64,000 nucleotides of DNA from Trichoplusia ni (taxonomy: Eukaryota > Arthropoda > Insecta > Lepidoptera > Noctuidae). The notes beneath the pieces were generated by a model that had not been told where the DNA came from, searched no databases, and saw only the letters and a program-made list of their open reading frames with translations. Position 1 is the first letter of the stretch, and each line of letters begins with the position of its first letter. The stretch covers positions 2,155,589-2,219,588 of the forward strand of contig NC_039495.1 in the NCBI RefSeq assembly GCF_003590095.1, read 5' to 3'. Of the stretch, positions 22,091 to 33,600 are shown piece by piece. A program made the translations under genes and the position numbers.

Positions 22091-25000
22091 TAGTTATTTG
22101 ACAGACGTAGGAATTTTATTGTCACCTAACCGATTTATTTATCTTTAATCTGTATGCACGAAACTTTCAGTGTCGCGTAATATATAAAAAAGAAAACAAA
22201 TATTAAAAAAATACACAGATTTTGGTATAACTGGAATCACCGGTGTGTGTAAATCAAGCAGTTTGTGTCTTTGGAGTACTTTTAAATTCGCAAGAACCAT
22301 CATTTAACAGGGAATCTTACCAAGATATGCTTTACCACGAAACACTCACCGACTCATGCTAAATACCAATACGACACGTATGATTATAAATTCATGCCCA
22401 TTATATTTATCATTGCAGGATAAAACAACATAAGGATAATATCTTTGCCATAAATTATAGATTTTCGAATCGTACAACCACGGGAGCGCGCTCGTAAAAC
22501 GTCAAATAAAACAAAATGGCTGTCGACGCCTCAAAATTGAGGACTTTGTAAGGGTTGACACTTAAAAGGTCACTGTATTTATAAAAATAATAATTTAAAT
22601 TTAAAAGTATAAGTCCCATAATAAATGAGAAATCTAAATGTAAAATATATCTATTCGCATATACCACTACTTTACCCACTATATATTCATTTTCATAATT
22701 GTCCAAAATGTTATCGATTTTCTTGCAGAAATCAATGATACTAAGTTATAACTTACACATACTTAACAACTTACCTATAAGCAATAGGTCCACTCACTTG
22801 AAGATCAACTGAAACAAACAAACATACAAAAATAAAAACACTGGCTTTGAAACTTATCCGATGCGGAAAAACACAACCTAAAAAAATAATCATATATGTA
22901 CTCGAAAGTTATTAAATGATGCAACTGAATAGTTTCAGACCAAAACGGAGTCCTTAACCAATGCTCACGATACTTAGTATTAAAATCATATAAGTTATCA
23001 AAAAAATAAAATTTACCGAGTAGTAGAAAAATATATGTTTTAACTCACACGAACGATTTTTGATCGTCTTAAAAACAGGACACCAACCCTAGAATAGCAA
23101 CTATAAATTCCACCCCTAAAAAAAAGATATTTAAACGTTGGTTGCACGTAAAACGTTGCTCCTTCTCCCGTTATCTCGCAATTGCGAGAGCAAACACACA
23201 TCGGTTGAAGATACGACTTTATTTACTTGTTCCTACGATGATCGAGGGATGAAAGGATGAAAAGGGGTCGATAGGGGGTGGAAAGGGGATAAAAAGGTAA
23301 TACTCTTCTTTGACAGGTTGAACCCCATGGATGTAGGTTGTAAAAGGAAATTTTAAAATAACACTTCAATCTCGTGTTGCTTACATAACACGTGCCTTGT
23401 TTCAAGTTTACTGTTGCTGGGTGTTTTTGTTTGAATTTTATGGAAATTATAAGATGAAAACCACTCAAAGAAGCAGCGGATATTCTGGCACTAATTTCTT
23501 GAGTCCAGCTGTGGATCGGGATGGGCCGAGAAGAAGTTAAAGTATGATTCTAAAACACCTAAGTATACATTTTATAATTGCCTGTTTTTGTATCGAGAAA
23601 AAATATAGCTTATTGATATTAGTGATCTATGATTGTTACATAACAGTTACTAATGCGAAGCGTTTTACATAAATAAAAATTATAAAGCTAAATGAAAAAA
23701 AACCATAATGTAACAAATTTAAAAAGCCAAAGAAAAACATCACTATTCTCTTTTTTCCTTCACCAATGATAAAGATAACATAAATAAATAGGTAAAGATA
23801 AAAAAAATACAATTTCGGTCATTGCAACGATTGACAACCCTAATAACGACCTCACAACATTACATTCTGTACACGTTCCAAAGAAAGGCCGTGAGATAAG
23901 CCGAAACTACAATCAACTGCACTTCTCATATCTCTAAGATATCTTATACGTAATATTATGTCCAAACGGTCCCACTGCAACTTATATAAGTGATACTAAT
24001 ACTCATTGATCTGAAGAATAAAGATAAATAAACTAAACTAGGGTTCTTCTTGAAAGCCTTCAAAAATAATCAGAGAATTTTTCCTTGAAAACCCGTTTTA
24101 TGAAACAAGAGATTTTCGACTTTAGAGTTGATGTCTTAAGGTTTGGTTTCAGTTGTTGTGGGTGCTGTGACTTGGGATATTTTCTGTTGGTAGGTGTCGA
24201 GATATTTTTAAGAATTTACTGGAGGTAAAGGAAAGAAAAATAAGGATGTCTCGCTCTATAATATCCGTAATAAATGCTCGGATATTTGAAGTTGTGTGTA
24301 ATATTTTTAGCGGATATTCTCCATGGATAGAGATAGGGTTATCATTTATTGGTTGAAAGTTATAGTTTTTTAGTTATATTAGTACCACTTTTTAGAAGCT
24401 TTTTATAAGTACTAGATACTTAGAAAAAAAATAAAAACGACATTAACCATTGATCACAAGAAATTCAATTATTTTTATACCAATTTCAAAATAACACCAT
24501 CTTTAACGAAAGGCATTTGTGGTAGATTCAACCATCTCTACCTCGAATGCTTTGATTCAGCGAAAGAAGATTGAATAGAGAGGAGGTTGTGATGGCTTTG
24601 AGACTTCAATCCGGACAAATACCACTGAATACCTTGGTATTTATGATTCGCAAAGTCAATTCTCAGAACTTTTAGTTTTTGGTACTAGAGAAGATGTGCT
24701 TCATATCCTGTCGGTGTGGGCTCGTGGTGGGGGTGTGGAGTCGTCGAGCTTTTTCTAGTAAAAAAATTAATTAGTATTTGACTACACAGATAACAGAGTT
24801 TTTTAAGGAAATAAGCATTCTTGTCTACGTAATTATAGGTCAACGGAATCATAGCGCGATCAAAGGGAATATAAAACGTAAAAGTTTACACGATACCTCG
24901 ATAGATGGCGTTGGAATCGATTTAGATCGCGCTATGGTTTCGTTACACGGGATATTATAAATGTCGGAGAATTAATTTTTTTGTTGTGAGCAGCAAGCAC

Positions 25001-25725
25001 TGTGGTTTACTATATTATACGCGCTTAATATTAGTTTCCAAGTGTTTTAATTATCCACCCTCTCCAAGTTGACCTTCGTTCAATTCTAGAGTAATGTTTA
25101 TGACATGAGGCTAGAATACTTTATCGTATTATTATTATGAGAAAGGCGGTAGGCTAGTAATTATTTGCATTTCATATTCTGTACTGAAAAAAAAACAAAA
25201 AGAAGTACCATAACTGTCTCAGTATGACATAAAATCGAAACGAATTTACAAACTGTAATGTCGTTTTATGTTAAATTAAAATAAAAATGTTTAAGTTAAT
25301 TCATCTGTTATTGACAACAACAAATATAAATAGGCTTTTAAAAATAAGACATTCAAATACATCATAAAAATTTAAATTTAAACTGATTTTTGTTTTGTCG
25401 GTAAATGTTATACACATATTCTAAATGTGACATCGAACAATATAAAATTTAGATTTTAAAATATAAAACTCGAAAAATAATTATTGTTTTTATTTTATGA
25501 TATTAAGTAATTATCCAATGTAATTGGATATTCTCATAACTTTATTTACAATGCCATGGTTCACAAGACACTCGTGAACCGTCTAGACATAATGTTTTAA
25601 TATTTAGATTAAGAATAAACAGACCACATTTGAATAATACATAGACATGTTGTCCATAAATAAACAGACATTTTCATAGAAAGTAATTTATTCTAGCATG
25701 TAATTAGAAAACAAATATATATATA
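22091..25725. other. 3.6 kb without a recognised mobile element
   Basis: AT-rich. A G-rich patch (runs of 4-5 G at 23261-23288) lies in front of an 81-codon unsupported frame, and a short inverted-repeat element lies at 24842-24945. A near-palindrome 'ttatctcgcaattgcgagag' is at 23171-23190. No gene is supported. Confidence 0.35.
24842..24945. repeat. Small inverted-repeat element (about 100 bp)
   Basis: The perfect 12-bp arms catagcgcgatc (24850-24861) and gatcgcgctatg (24925-24936) extend outward as 'aacggaat' versus 'gtttcgtt' with two mismatches. The interior holds 'gatagatggcgttgg'. It may be a tiny MITE or a binding-site pair. A second copy was not found in this window. Confidence 0.4.
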
Positions 25726-25913
25726 CTAGCTGTTGCCCGCGACTTCGTCCGCGTGGTTAGAAGAAATTGCGACTATAACTTGACATTTAAACTATCCTAT
25801 CTCTCAAGTTGGATCGAACTGCACATGGTGTGCGAATTTTATTATAATCGGTTAAGTGGTTTAGGAGTCCATTGAGGACAAACATTGTGACACGAGATTT
25901 ATATATATTAAGA
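25726..25913 (-). mobile_element. Short Helitron-like element (188 bp)
   Basis: On minus it starts A|TC (atcttaatatatataaatctc) and ends CTAG|T (cgaagtcgcgggcaacagctag). The interior ('gtgtcacaatgtttgtcctc', 'aaaccacttaaccgattata') differs from the 14711 type, so it is a separate subfamily with the same 3' end. Confidence 0.7.
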
Positions 25914-25978
25914 TATATAGTGTTTACAAATGTAGAGGGGCCTGTTGACTTATCGCCAAGCCCTAAAATTAAAACTTA

Positions 25979-26184
25979 CTAGCTGCTCCCCACGGGCCCG
26001 TCCGCTACAAATCGAAAATGATTGTACAGAAACATGAAATTGTCATAAAAACTATCCTATGTGTAAATCCTGGTTAGAAATTACCTGTGCACTAAGTTAG
26101 GTCTAGTTTAGTCTAGTTCCGTTCAGTGGTTTGTGCGTGAAATAGTAACAAAGATCCATCTTTAAAGCTATCGTATTTATAAGA
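25979..26184 (-). mobile_element. Short Helitron-like element (206 bp), second in tandem
   Basis: On minus it runs from A|TC (atcttataaatacgatagc) to a diverged 3' end 'ggacgggcccgtggggagcagctag' followed by T. It has the same orientation as, and lies 65 bp from, the previous element. The interior mentions 'gtttcacgcacaaaccactg'-type blocks found in the 55406 type. Confidence 0.55.
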
Positions 26185-26737
26185 TAAGTAGTGTCTGATA
26201 TTTTCTGGTTTTAATGATTTATTTTATGCATACTACAAAAAAAAATGTTTATTTTTCTGATCACTAAAAAAAATTAACATCCAAACAAGACGAAAAGACA
26301 TCAAACATTTTGATTCGAAAAAAAACTGTTGTTCAATAAGATTGACGCGTAAAATCTTTTAAAACAAAAGCTTTAATTTCCTCCCAGAGAAACAGAAGAT
26401 CAAACACAGCCCTGGATCGAAGCTCCGTTGATTTTCACAAGCTTAGACAATTTTATTGGCTAAGAGCTCCTCAATACGATCGCCTATAAGTAGGGTCACG
26501 TTGATAAGTATAAAATTGTTTAGATCTCGAAATTTCTCCTTTAAAATGTCGGCCAATTTCGTTGGGATCAACGTTTTCGGGAGGTTGGAAGTTTCTTATT
26601 TGTAAAGCGATATTGTTACGTTTTAAATCTTGGATATCGTTAAAGTGAATTCGATATTGGATTCTTGTCTTAATTCTCGAGTTATATTGGTACCTAGTTG
26701 TTAAGTGATTATTCGGTGAGTCATGTACATGTCTGGT
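26185..26737. other. No recognised feature
   Basis: AT-rich spacer between a Helitron-like element and a SINE fragment. Confidence 0.35.
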
Positions 26738-26825
26738 TTAGGTCGCTGGTTCGATCCGTATTTGTATAATCCAACAATGTTTGTTCGCAGTCTGCGTATG
26801 TATTTTTGTACTTATGCATGGCTGA
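26738..26825 (+). repeat. tRNA-SINE fragment with a B box
   Basis: 'ggtcgctggttcgatccgta' contains the B box, followed by 'tttgtataatccaacaatgtttgttcgcagtctgcgtat', the family-C body pattern ('..gatccacaaatgcttgttc..agtctgggt'). The A-box half is degraded. The 68-codon frame crossing it is not a gene. Confidence 0.5.
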
Positions 26826-27587
26826 AGCTCTTTATTATTTTGTGTTACCATTATACTATACAATGTAAAATAAGTCCTAGTACCATCCTAATAATCAACC
26901 ATCTTATTCCCAGTCAACATTACAAATAATTTATCCTGTACTCTTCCATCTAAGTCTTAGAATTTCATTCCATTAAAATTACGAAACTAAAAGATAGATA
27001 GAACTTTACAAAGAGCCCGCACATTTCATACTTCAGTCCTATGTAAATTTAACTAGGTATTCATTAAGTATATTAGGACTAGGAATGTTCTAGTCTAGCT
27101 AATTATTCTGCTTCATTAGGGCGTTAAGTGTGATGCACGTTCGTTACGTAAGCTTCAATTTTGTCGACACGTCCGTGGCTGTCTTTTGGAGTTTGATCTA
27201 TTCTAGAGTCATTTTTGAATGTCCTAATGTCTAGAATATCAAATTTTGTATAAAAATATAAAAAGCTGAAAATTACAAAATTGAAAACAAAAATGAAAAA
27301 TATATTGTCGTTCTTTTATCAGTAGAAAATAGAGACTATATAAAATAATATCGACACGAAATAAATATGAGTGAAAATACCCTTTTCTAAATTTTACATA
27401 CATTTTTATTAAGGTAGAACTGGTACCCAAATATATATCTAATTTAATTGAAGGATTTCAAAACAATTAAAGCTCTTTGTTCACATCTCGATGTGAAAGC
27501 GAGAGGTTCCTAACACAGTGAATATCGCCATCCCACTTCCACTAAGCCAGCAGGTCTTTCAAGCCCATAATACTGGCCTGACTTTCC
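26826..27587. other. No recognised feature
   Basis: AT-rich. 'cgatgtgaaagcgagaggtt' near 27490 resembles one arm of the foldback palindrome, but its partner is absent. Confidence 0.35.
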
Positions 27588-27752
27588 AAACAGGTTTCAC
27601 AAACAGTCAAGTAACATGCACAAAGACACCCATCCTCAGGACAATCATTCACAGATCACAAAAACGCTTATCCTACGCTTGGTTCGAACCCGCGACACGT
27701 CGACCCCTGTAAGTGTGGTGTTGTGACCTCCACCACTCGGCCATCCATGCCG
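27588..27752 (-). mobile_element. tRNA-derived SINE, family C (well preserved head)
   Basis: On minus: 'ggcatggatggccgagtggt' (A box), then 'cgcgggttcgaaccaagcgt' (B box) and 'aggataagcgtttttgtgat', 'ggatgggtgtctttgtgcat', 'gttacttgactgtttgtgaa', 'acc'. It continues to about 27520 less clearly. The plus-strand 64-codon frame at 27518-27712 is an artefact of this element. Confidence 0.75.
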
Positions 27753-28069
27753 TCAAACGACACAGCTAGCGTGTGCCCAATACAGAAAAATACAGTACAA
27801 GGTTACTCTGATAGCATCAAGCAGGGTACAACCTATGAATTTTACATGACAAAGTCAGTTTAATTAGATCACGGCCGCAACAATCCCGTTGCACAAGAGG
27901 GTTTGTTTTTAAAGAGTTCTGTTTTAGTATTCTGTGTTTAGATTTTGGTAGGTTTGGACTGTGGATGGTAATAAGGTAATTTGATGTGTTTTTGTTAAAT
28001 AAGCATATTATCTGCTTTCCTAACAATATTAGATAGATAGATTTAAAAATCTGTAAAACCACGTTTTCA

Positions 28070-28145
28070 AACGGAGTTTTATGGAGTTTCTTGCCGATTC
28101 TTCTCCATAGGAATGACACTTTGGACCCGTGCAACTAGAGGCATT
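28070..28145 (+). repeat. Conserved LINE-associated block ('gagtttcttgccgattcttctcc')
   Basis: 'atggagtttcttgccgattc' followed by 'ttctccataggaatgacact' matches the block '..gagtttcttgccggttcttctc..' near the 3' ends of a lepidopteran retroelement family. Reversed relatives may be at 33178 and 50545. Confidence 0.45.
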
Positions 28146-28467
28146 GTAACGTTTTAAAAGTGTCAGAGAAACGGCCTATTTGAATATTTATTTTTATTTT
28201 TTTTTTGTTTTTGACAGTTTACTTATAATAGAAGCTAATTATTGAATATATAGCAATATTTTCTAACGCCTACCACTTACAATGTCATGGAAGTTAAATC
28301 GATTTATTAATACGAGACCGCGGTAAGGTTTCCTCATATTAAATATCTCGATGTTCGATACTCGATCTATTTAAGATAAAAATAGAATATCATTTTCCTT
28401 TCAAAATGGTTTAAGGTAAGAAATGTAGGTCGGTCTTTCAAAGTTCTTTAGAAGGAGATTAAATGGT

Positions 28468-28560
28468 GTTTTCAACCCTTGATGCAAAAGGAGGGGTGAA
28501 GTTTCTGTTTGGGTATCTGTGGCACTATAGCTCAGGTACGGATTGAGCAATTTTAATTTA
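28468..28560 (+). repeat. Diverged interspersed repeat fragment
   Basis: 'ggaggggtgaagtttctgtt' then 'tgggtatctgtggcactata', 'gctcaggtacggattgagca', 'attttaattta' follows the pattern '..gtctgtggcatcgtagctcccaaacgg..accgattttaatt' that I know from lepidopteran repeats. Class unknown. Confidence 0.4.
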
Positions 28561-29340
28561 TTTGTTTTGTATTAATGGAGAATTATGTGCGAGTGCTCCT
28601 AGACATTTTTGAAAAACTGCGCCGGGAAAGCCTTTTTTTTGTCGGTTTTTTTATTTTTTTATTTATATCGTTGCGGAAGAAAGTGGCTGCATTACGAAAT
28701 GTAGTGATATTTGTCGGTTCCTCGATTGAAACTGAAATCTTTTGTTTTAACGTTTCGAAATTGCCTACAAAAATAAAGTAGTATTAAAACTCCTCAAATA
28801 CTAAAACCTAATTCTGAGTCATTCCAAAAGCTCGGAACTATGCTGTAAATTAAAACACAAGCTTCAGTGATCCACTTTTACACACTTCAATCTCTTTTTC
28901 TAGTCTTTGTTTTTAGATCCACATAAAATCCGTACAATCAGCAAAAAAAGACGGTTTATACAAACCGATTTACAAAGTTCCAGTTACTAGTGTCATTTAC
29001 GAATTGATGTATGCATTAAGTGCAAAAAGTAGAAAATTTATTTGTTACAAGAAATGCAAAGACAGTATACCTAAATATTTCATAGCGATCTTTTTTTAGG
29101 GGAGTACCTAATTATCTAGGCTAGGATTACTCACGCTTCATAGTAATGTTACATAATAATTGACTACACTAGATGTCATGCCTATCAGATGGAATAGTCG
29201 CGAATGATAATAACCTAACACAACTGCTTTTTCAATCATCTGTCATAGATGAAAGAGGCCACTGATGATGAGGTGTTAAGCCTATTTTTTATCGCATAGC
29301 CTTTAGTACAGGGGACTACAATTCAATTCAATACAATTTA
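28561..29340. other. No recognised feature
   Basis: AT-rich; a 68-codon T-rich frame at 28575-28781 has no support. Confidence 0.35.
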
Positions 29341-29396
29341 ATTGTGTAAGCGTGACAGTTAAATACACGGCGTAGAGCGCCATCTCTCTTTCACAT
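29341..29396. repeat. Foldback palindromic repeat, copy G (core)
   Basis: 'attgtgtaagcgtgacag' faces 'gtagagcgccatctctcttt', followed by 'cacatt', across 'ttaaatacacggc'. The right arm is close to that of copies A and B; the left arm is decayed. Confidence 0.5.
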
Positions 29397-30319
29397 TAAC
29401 ATTTAAGCTTTAAGAGACGGTAAACTTCTGTTGCTAACCGTCACAGAATCCACAGATTATATTTTTTCCATCCGCAAGCGTTTCTTTATAACACAGATAA
29501 TGCCCGCATATTAAAATAACAGTCTGTCCGGGGAATTTTATTAAAGATGCTGAGAACACAAAGGGATTCAATTTTATTAAGAAAGATCTCTCGATTGATT
29601 GCTTGGATATTGCGATTTGAGGTTATATTTGCCTATCTTCAGGGTGTTTTAGTAAGGGGTAGATGTAAATTTTCATGTCTCCGTTGGGAATATTCTTAAT
29701 AAAAAAATGTATGGGAAGGTGGGGTAAGACGGGGTAGCGAGGTAAGATGGGGACCCTCCAAAAATATATAATACAGTATTAATTGAAAAGTTATTTTGAC
29801 GCCATCTAGTCGTATTTATCAGTACTTGTTAGAGTCGCAAAAAGTTTGTTCGAAGGAGCGCACGATTCTTCATGGTAAGTACATTTTTAAAATTTGAAGT
29901 GGTTTTATCTAATTATTGAAGCATATAAAGTGCATGACTGTTATAATGTATGATAAACATAATGTGTGACATATTTTTTTTGTTAATTTGTATTTATTTT
30001 ACTATTGTAAACTCATTAATTCATGCCGGTTTCTTTTGATTTATAACCTCTAAAAATTCAATACAACTTTTAAGTCCAGTTTGGGAAAGATGGGACACTT
30101 ATGTGGGGCAAGACGGGGTAGGTACCCGATCTTATCCGCTGAGTTGTTATTCAGTTTGTATTGAGATTGCATTCAACATTAACTATTTTTTTATAGTACA
30201 GTTCCAAAAACAGTAATGTTGTCATTTCCTGATGCTTAAATGGCTACACCGCCGTAAATCATTTAGCAAACTCTCCACCTCCACCAACTGCTTCAACCTC
30301 ATGTCTCAAGCAGGCAACA

Positions 30320-30749
30320 GTAAATGATTATATAGATAATGATGCATTCCATCTGGTTAGCCCGAAAAAGTTAATGCCTTATTCGCGATTCGCCGAAAAA
30401 AGACCAAGACAAGTTCGAAGAAGGGGAAAAGCAGCTATTATTACTGCTTTTCTATATAAAAAAGAATGAGAGGAAAACTAAAATAGGTAGAAACTAAAAC
30501 CACATGTAACAAACAAAAAGTAAATGACAAAAATAACAATAAAGAGAACTTGAAAAACCGAAAAAGCGAAAAGGCACAGAAGAAGAAGATACAGAATGTC
30601 TATACTGTCGCGGCTTGTATTCCGATTATCATACTTGTATCACTTATCGTACTTGAGGCAAGTGAGCGCATTGTGTCTGTGCAGGAGTGGAAGACAGCGA
30701 TGACGAAGCTGAACATATCTGCCCGGTTTGTGAAGATGACGGCGCTTAA
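30320..30749 (+). pseudogene. pogo/Tigger-like transposase, C-terminal remnant
   Basis: Two frames hold the remains. Frame 2 reads VNDYIDNDAFHLVSPKKLM followed by a basic stretch (RPRQVRRRGKAAIIT), the linker seen after the DDE domain in CENP-B/jerky/pogo-type transposases. After a frameshift, frame 3 reads ECLYC, then two stops inside what should be a 'GKWAH' motif (GK*AH), then CVCAGVED and ICPVCEDDGA before a natural stop at 30747. The C-x2-C ... H-C-x-C ... C-x2-C spacing is the C-terminal zinc-finger-like domain of these proteins. The catalytic DDE part and the DNA-binding domain are missing. The gene is dead. The 67-codon plus frame at 30550-30753 is a different, spurious reading. Confidence 0.65.
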
Positions 30750-30759
30750 ATAGTCTATA

Positions 30760-30816
30760 CCCCATCTTACCCCAGGGGTATACCCCATCTTACCCTATAG
30801 GTGGGGTAAGATGGGG
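30760..30816. repeat. Perfect 15-bp inverted repeat near the pogo-type 3' end
   Basis: ccccatcttacccca (30760-30774) and tggggtaagatgggg (30802-30816) are exact reverse complements, with a third related word (ccccatcttaccc) in the loop. It sits directly after the transposase stop, so it may be a subterminal transposase-binding array. Confidence 0.7.
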
Positions 30817-31008
30817 TGATTCAGTTATTTTTTAAAAGTTTATATTTTTATGAGAAGAACTTATTTTTTTTTGTTTTGACTGATTGTTATTAAAAGAAGA
30901 AAGACTGATTATTTAATTAATAAAAGTTCCTACGTTGTGCAATTAAAAAAGATGGGTTTTATTTATGAAATACCTTAAGGTCCCCGTCTTACCCCACCTT
31001 CCCCTATA

Positions 31009-31172
31009 GGAGTGCGTGGCTAAGCCATAACTGTAGAAGTTGATCGGTCATAGAATTAAAAGCTATGCTTGACACAGTCCTAGTCGGTCAGTAGATGGGT
31101 GACCATCATGTCATAACGAGTTCCTCCGTGTTTCGGAAGGCATGTTACATTGTGGAACCCGGTTGTTATTCA
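31009..31172 (+). mobile_element. SINE with 5S rRNA-like head (copy 3, 3'-truncated)
   Basis: 'ggagtgcgtggctaagcc' is the 5' end, then 'aaagctatgcttgacacagt' and 'gtagatgggtgaccatcatg', the 5S-like core, then 'tttcggaaggcatgttac' and 'ccggttgttattcataag'. The similarity to copy 1 stops near 31172. It begins 4 bp after the pogo element's right TIR. Confidence 0.7.
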
Positions 31173-31179
31173 TAAGTCT

Positions 31180-33177
31180 TTGGTTTTTCTTATTTTGTTA
31201 TTTTCATTCAGTTTTATTTTGCTTGGATATTACTTAAAATTATTTATTTATTTATTTATTTCACCATAAAATAAGAGTAAGGTTATTGACCATTTCGTCT
31301 TGAAATGGTACTATCAAACCAAACCAAGTGAAATCCAGTTTTATCAACGGCAGCTGTCAAGCTTAGTTCCAACTAATACCGCAGCGTAAATTGGCTCTAG
31401 TATCATGTTAGTCCCAATTCAAACTTAATTCCATTTTAGTAACCTGGGGATCATGTACTGAATTCACTACAAACATACTGCTACAAACCTTAGATCATCA
31501 GATTTCGTTGCTGGCTCTACCTTCCTGACCAGTCAATTGTGTTTCGGACAATAATTGTCTGAACGTCAAGCAATATGATACGCCATAAAGGCATGTCTTG
31601 ACTAATTACACTGAATATCTGTCCATACACAGCATCGGTTATGCAACACACCTTACTATTATCGAAGCATAAGAAGTACGTACCACCTAACAGTCACTGA
31701 TAACATTTTTTTGCATTATATATTTCCATAATTTATCCCCTTTTAAACGATCCCTGGACTTTCACGAATATTTCAAGACTAAAATAAGCGATATCGGATC
31801 AGTTGTTTTCGAGTTTTAGCGAGACTAACGAACAGCAATTCATTTTTGTATATAAGAGAAGAAAGATGAAGATTGATTTTCATGTTAACCTCTAGTAAGT
31901 AATAGTGCTTTTATAAATTTCCTGAGACAATTTCATAACGTCATTATTAAAAATTTCGAGAGAATTTTGGGAAATAAGCGCCTTACATTTTTACCATCCA
32001 AGGAAGGACTTTGAGATATTCATTAGGCAGCGAGTAAGGATTAGAGGAGGCCAGTTAGATGGGCACATAAGATAGTATTTATCCCAATTTTATGTTCCTG
32101 TTCGATTATTTTCGGTCTACAGCGGTAGAAACCGTAGTTATTATATAAGTTACTTGAAAAATATACTTTTATCGTCAAACAAAGACTATTTAATTCCATC
32201 CACACCCTGAAGCAAACATCTACCTATATCTAAAATACAATATAATGACTCCAGTACAGGGAACAAAGCCATTTATTTTTACAAAGTCAACACGATATAC
32301 TCCCAAAAGACGCACGCATTACATTATAATCCATCCTTTTATACGCAGTCGGTAAAAATTGATTACTTCAGGGAAAACGTCGGTTTATGCAAACCTTTTC
32401 ACAAATGATTCTTAAACATGTATTTTATGTAAAATTCGACATTTTCGACATGTTTTTTGATCCGAACGATGAAATATAAATTAGCTTCCCGTTTGATAGA
32501 ATACAGTACGCAAATACAGTATTAGGGTTGTGTAGGGAAAGGTGGCAATGAGACCTTATAAATCACGATATTTTCCTGTCTATGTTCTAAGTTGTCTTCG
32601 TGGAATGGACTGGGCATCTTATGGATGACAATAAAATGTAGTGAAGTGGTGAATTTCAAGATTACTGCCATGAAAATTAAAACAAAAACATTTAAATCAT
32701 GTGTTACGTAATTTATTTAGTTTGAAATAGTAATCAAGAAAATCTTGAAGTTATTGTTTATATGAAAAAAGCTGTTTAGAACCTACTAGGTATTAGTATT
32801 TTAAGAAGCAAAATTTTATCAATTTTACGTTTGGTACTCGCATTACATTTATAAGAGTACGGAATCGTTTTTATACGACCAGTCTCGTTCCTGGCAGGTT
32901 TTTTAATTGCGTTGTTAATTTGACTCATGGAAGCTTGCGTATTGCTTTTTATTTCGATCTCTGTAATGTATTCCGTTTGAACCCTGAAAAACAGGAGCAA
33001 ATGGACTCTGGGATTAGGGGTTTTCAATGTACTTTGTATGGAATAAAATTTCCTGTACTCGTTAGCCAAAGGTAAAATAAATTGTCAATATAATGTAAAG
33101 TATATACGAATATATATATTTTTTAATTATACTGCTAAGTAGCAATATTTGACTGTCAATTTTTAACGGCGAAACCC
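31180..33177. other. 2 kb without a recognised element
   Basis: A (ttta)5 microsatellite lies at 31241-31261. The rest is AT-rich. A 97-codon minus frame at 32776-33069 shows no motif. Confidence 0.35.
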
Positions 33178-33320
33178 AAATTCACCTACCCATCACCGCT
33201 TCCTAAGTGCTTTTGCTGCGAGAGAAGAAACGGCGCAACAAACTCCCAGCACGCTGTCAATCTAACAGTTAGTCTAACTAAGGAGCATCTTCTTGCCAAG
33301 GTAACTGGATTGTGGATAAC
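33178..33320 (-). repeat. Retroelement-associated repeat block
   Basis: 'ccgcttcctaagtgcttttg' then 'ctgcgagagaagaaacggcg', 'caacaaactcccagcacg' is shared in part with 50545-50690 ('cagcttcctaagtgtttgtg'). This corresponds to the reverse of a '..gagtttcttgccgcttcttctc..' block. Confidence 0.45.
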
Positions 33321-33499
33321 TTAACATTTCTTTTCATTTCAGCTACCAAATCTGCACCAACAACTCTGGTAAAAAAGACCGGTCAAGTTTGATTTGGACT
33401 TGTAACACTATCGGATCCATACCAATAGGCTAAAAAAAACAGCTATCATATACGTACCGACCGACCATAGCTAAAGCTCGATTTTTTTTTTTACGTTAT

Positions 33500-33600
33500 A
33501 GAGGAATGTCAAAAATTCTTAGTAATTTGTGAAAATTTCAACTCTCTAACTATTACAGTTCATGAGATAGACCCTGTTGACTGTTAAACAGGGTAATAAT
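33500..33600 (-). repeat. D-family repeat fragment
   Basis: 'ttgtgaaaatttcaactctc' then 'taactattacagttcatgag', 'atagaccctgttgac' is the minus-strand D block ('..gtctatctcatgaactgtaatagttagagagttgaaattttcac'). Confidence 0.6.

Larger units (their letters stand above)
29712..31004. mobile_element. Decayed pogo-type DNA transposon with TIRs and TA flanks (1.29 kb)
   Basis: The first 22 bases after 29712 (29713-29734) are the perfect reverse complement of 30982-31003: GGGAAGG, then TGGGG, TAAGA, CGGGG. The element is flanked by TA on both sides (29710-29711 and 31005-31006), the target of the Tc1/mariner/pogo superfamily. Related GGGGTAAGATGGGG-type words occur just inside both ends and at 30100-30125 and 30760-30816. 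The interior holds a degenerate transposase C-terminus. A 'catg|gtaagtac' near 29876 and 'tttatag' near 30197 could be intron borders of the ancestral gene. Confidence 0.75.

Noticed and set aside
23236..23300. G-rich patch as a G-quadruplex
   Set aside because: Only three long G runs lie within the usual loop limits.
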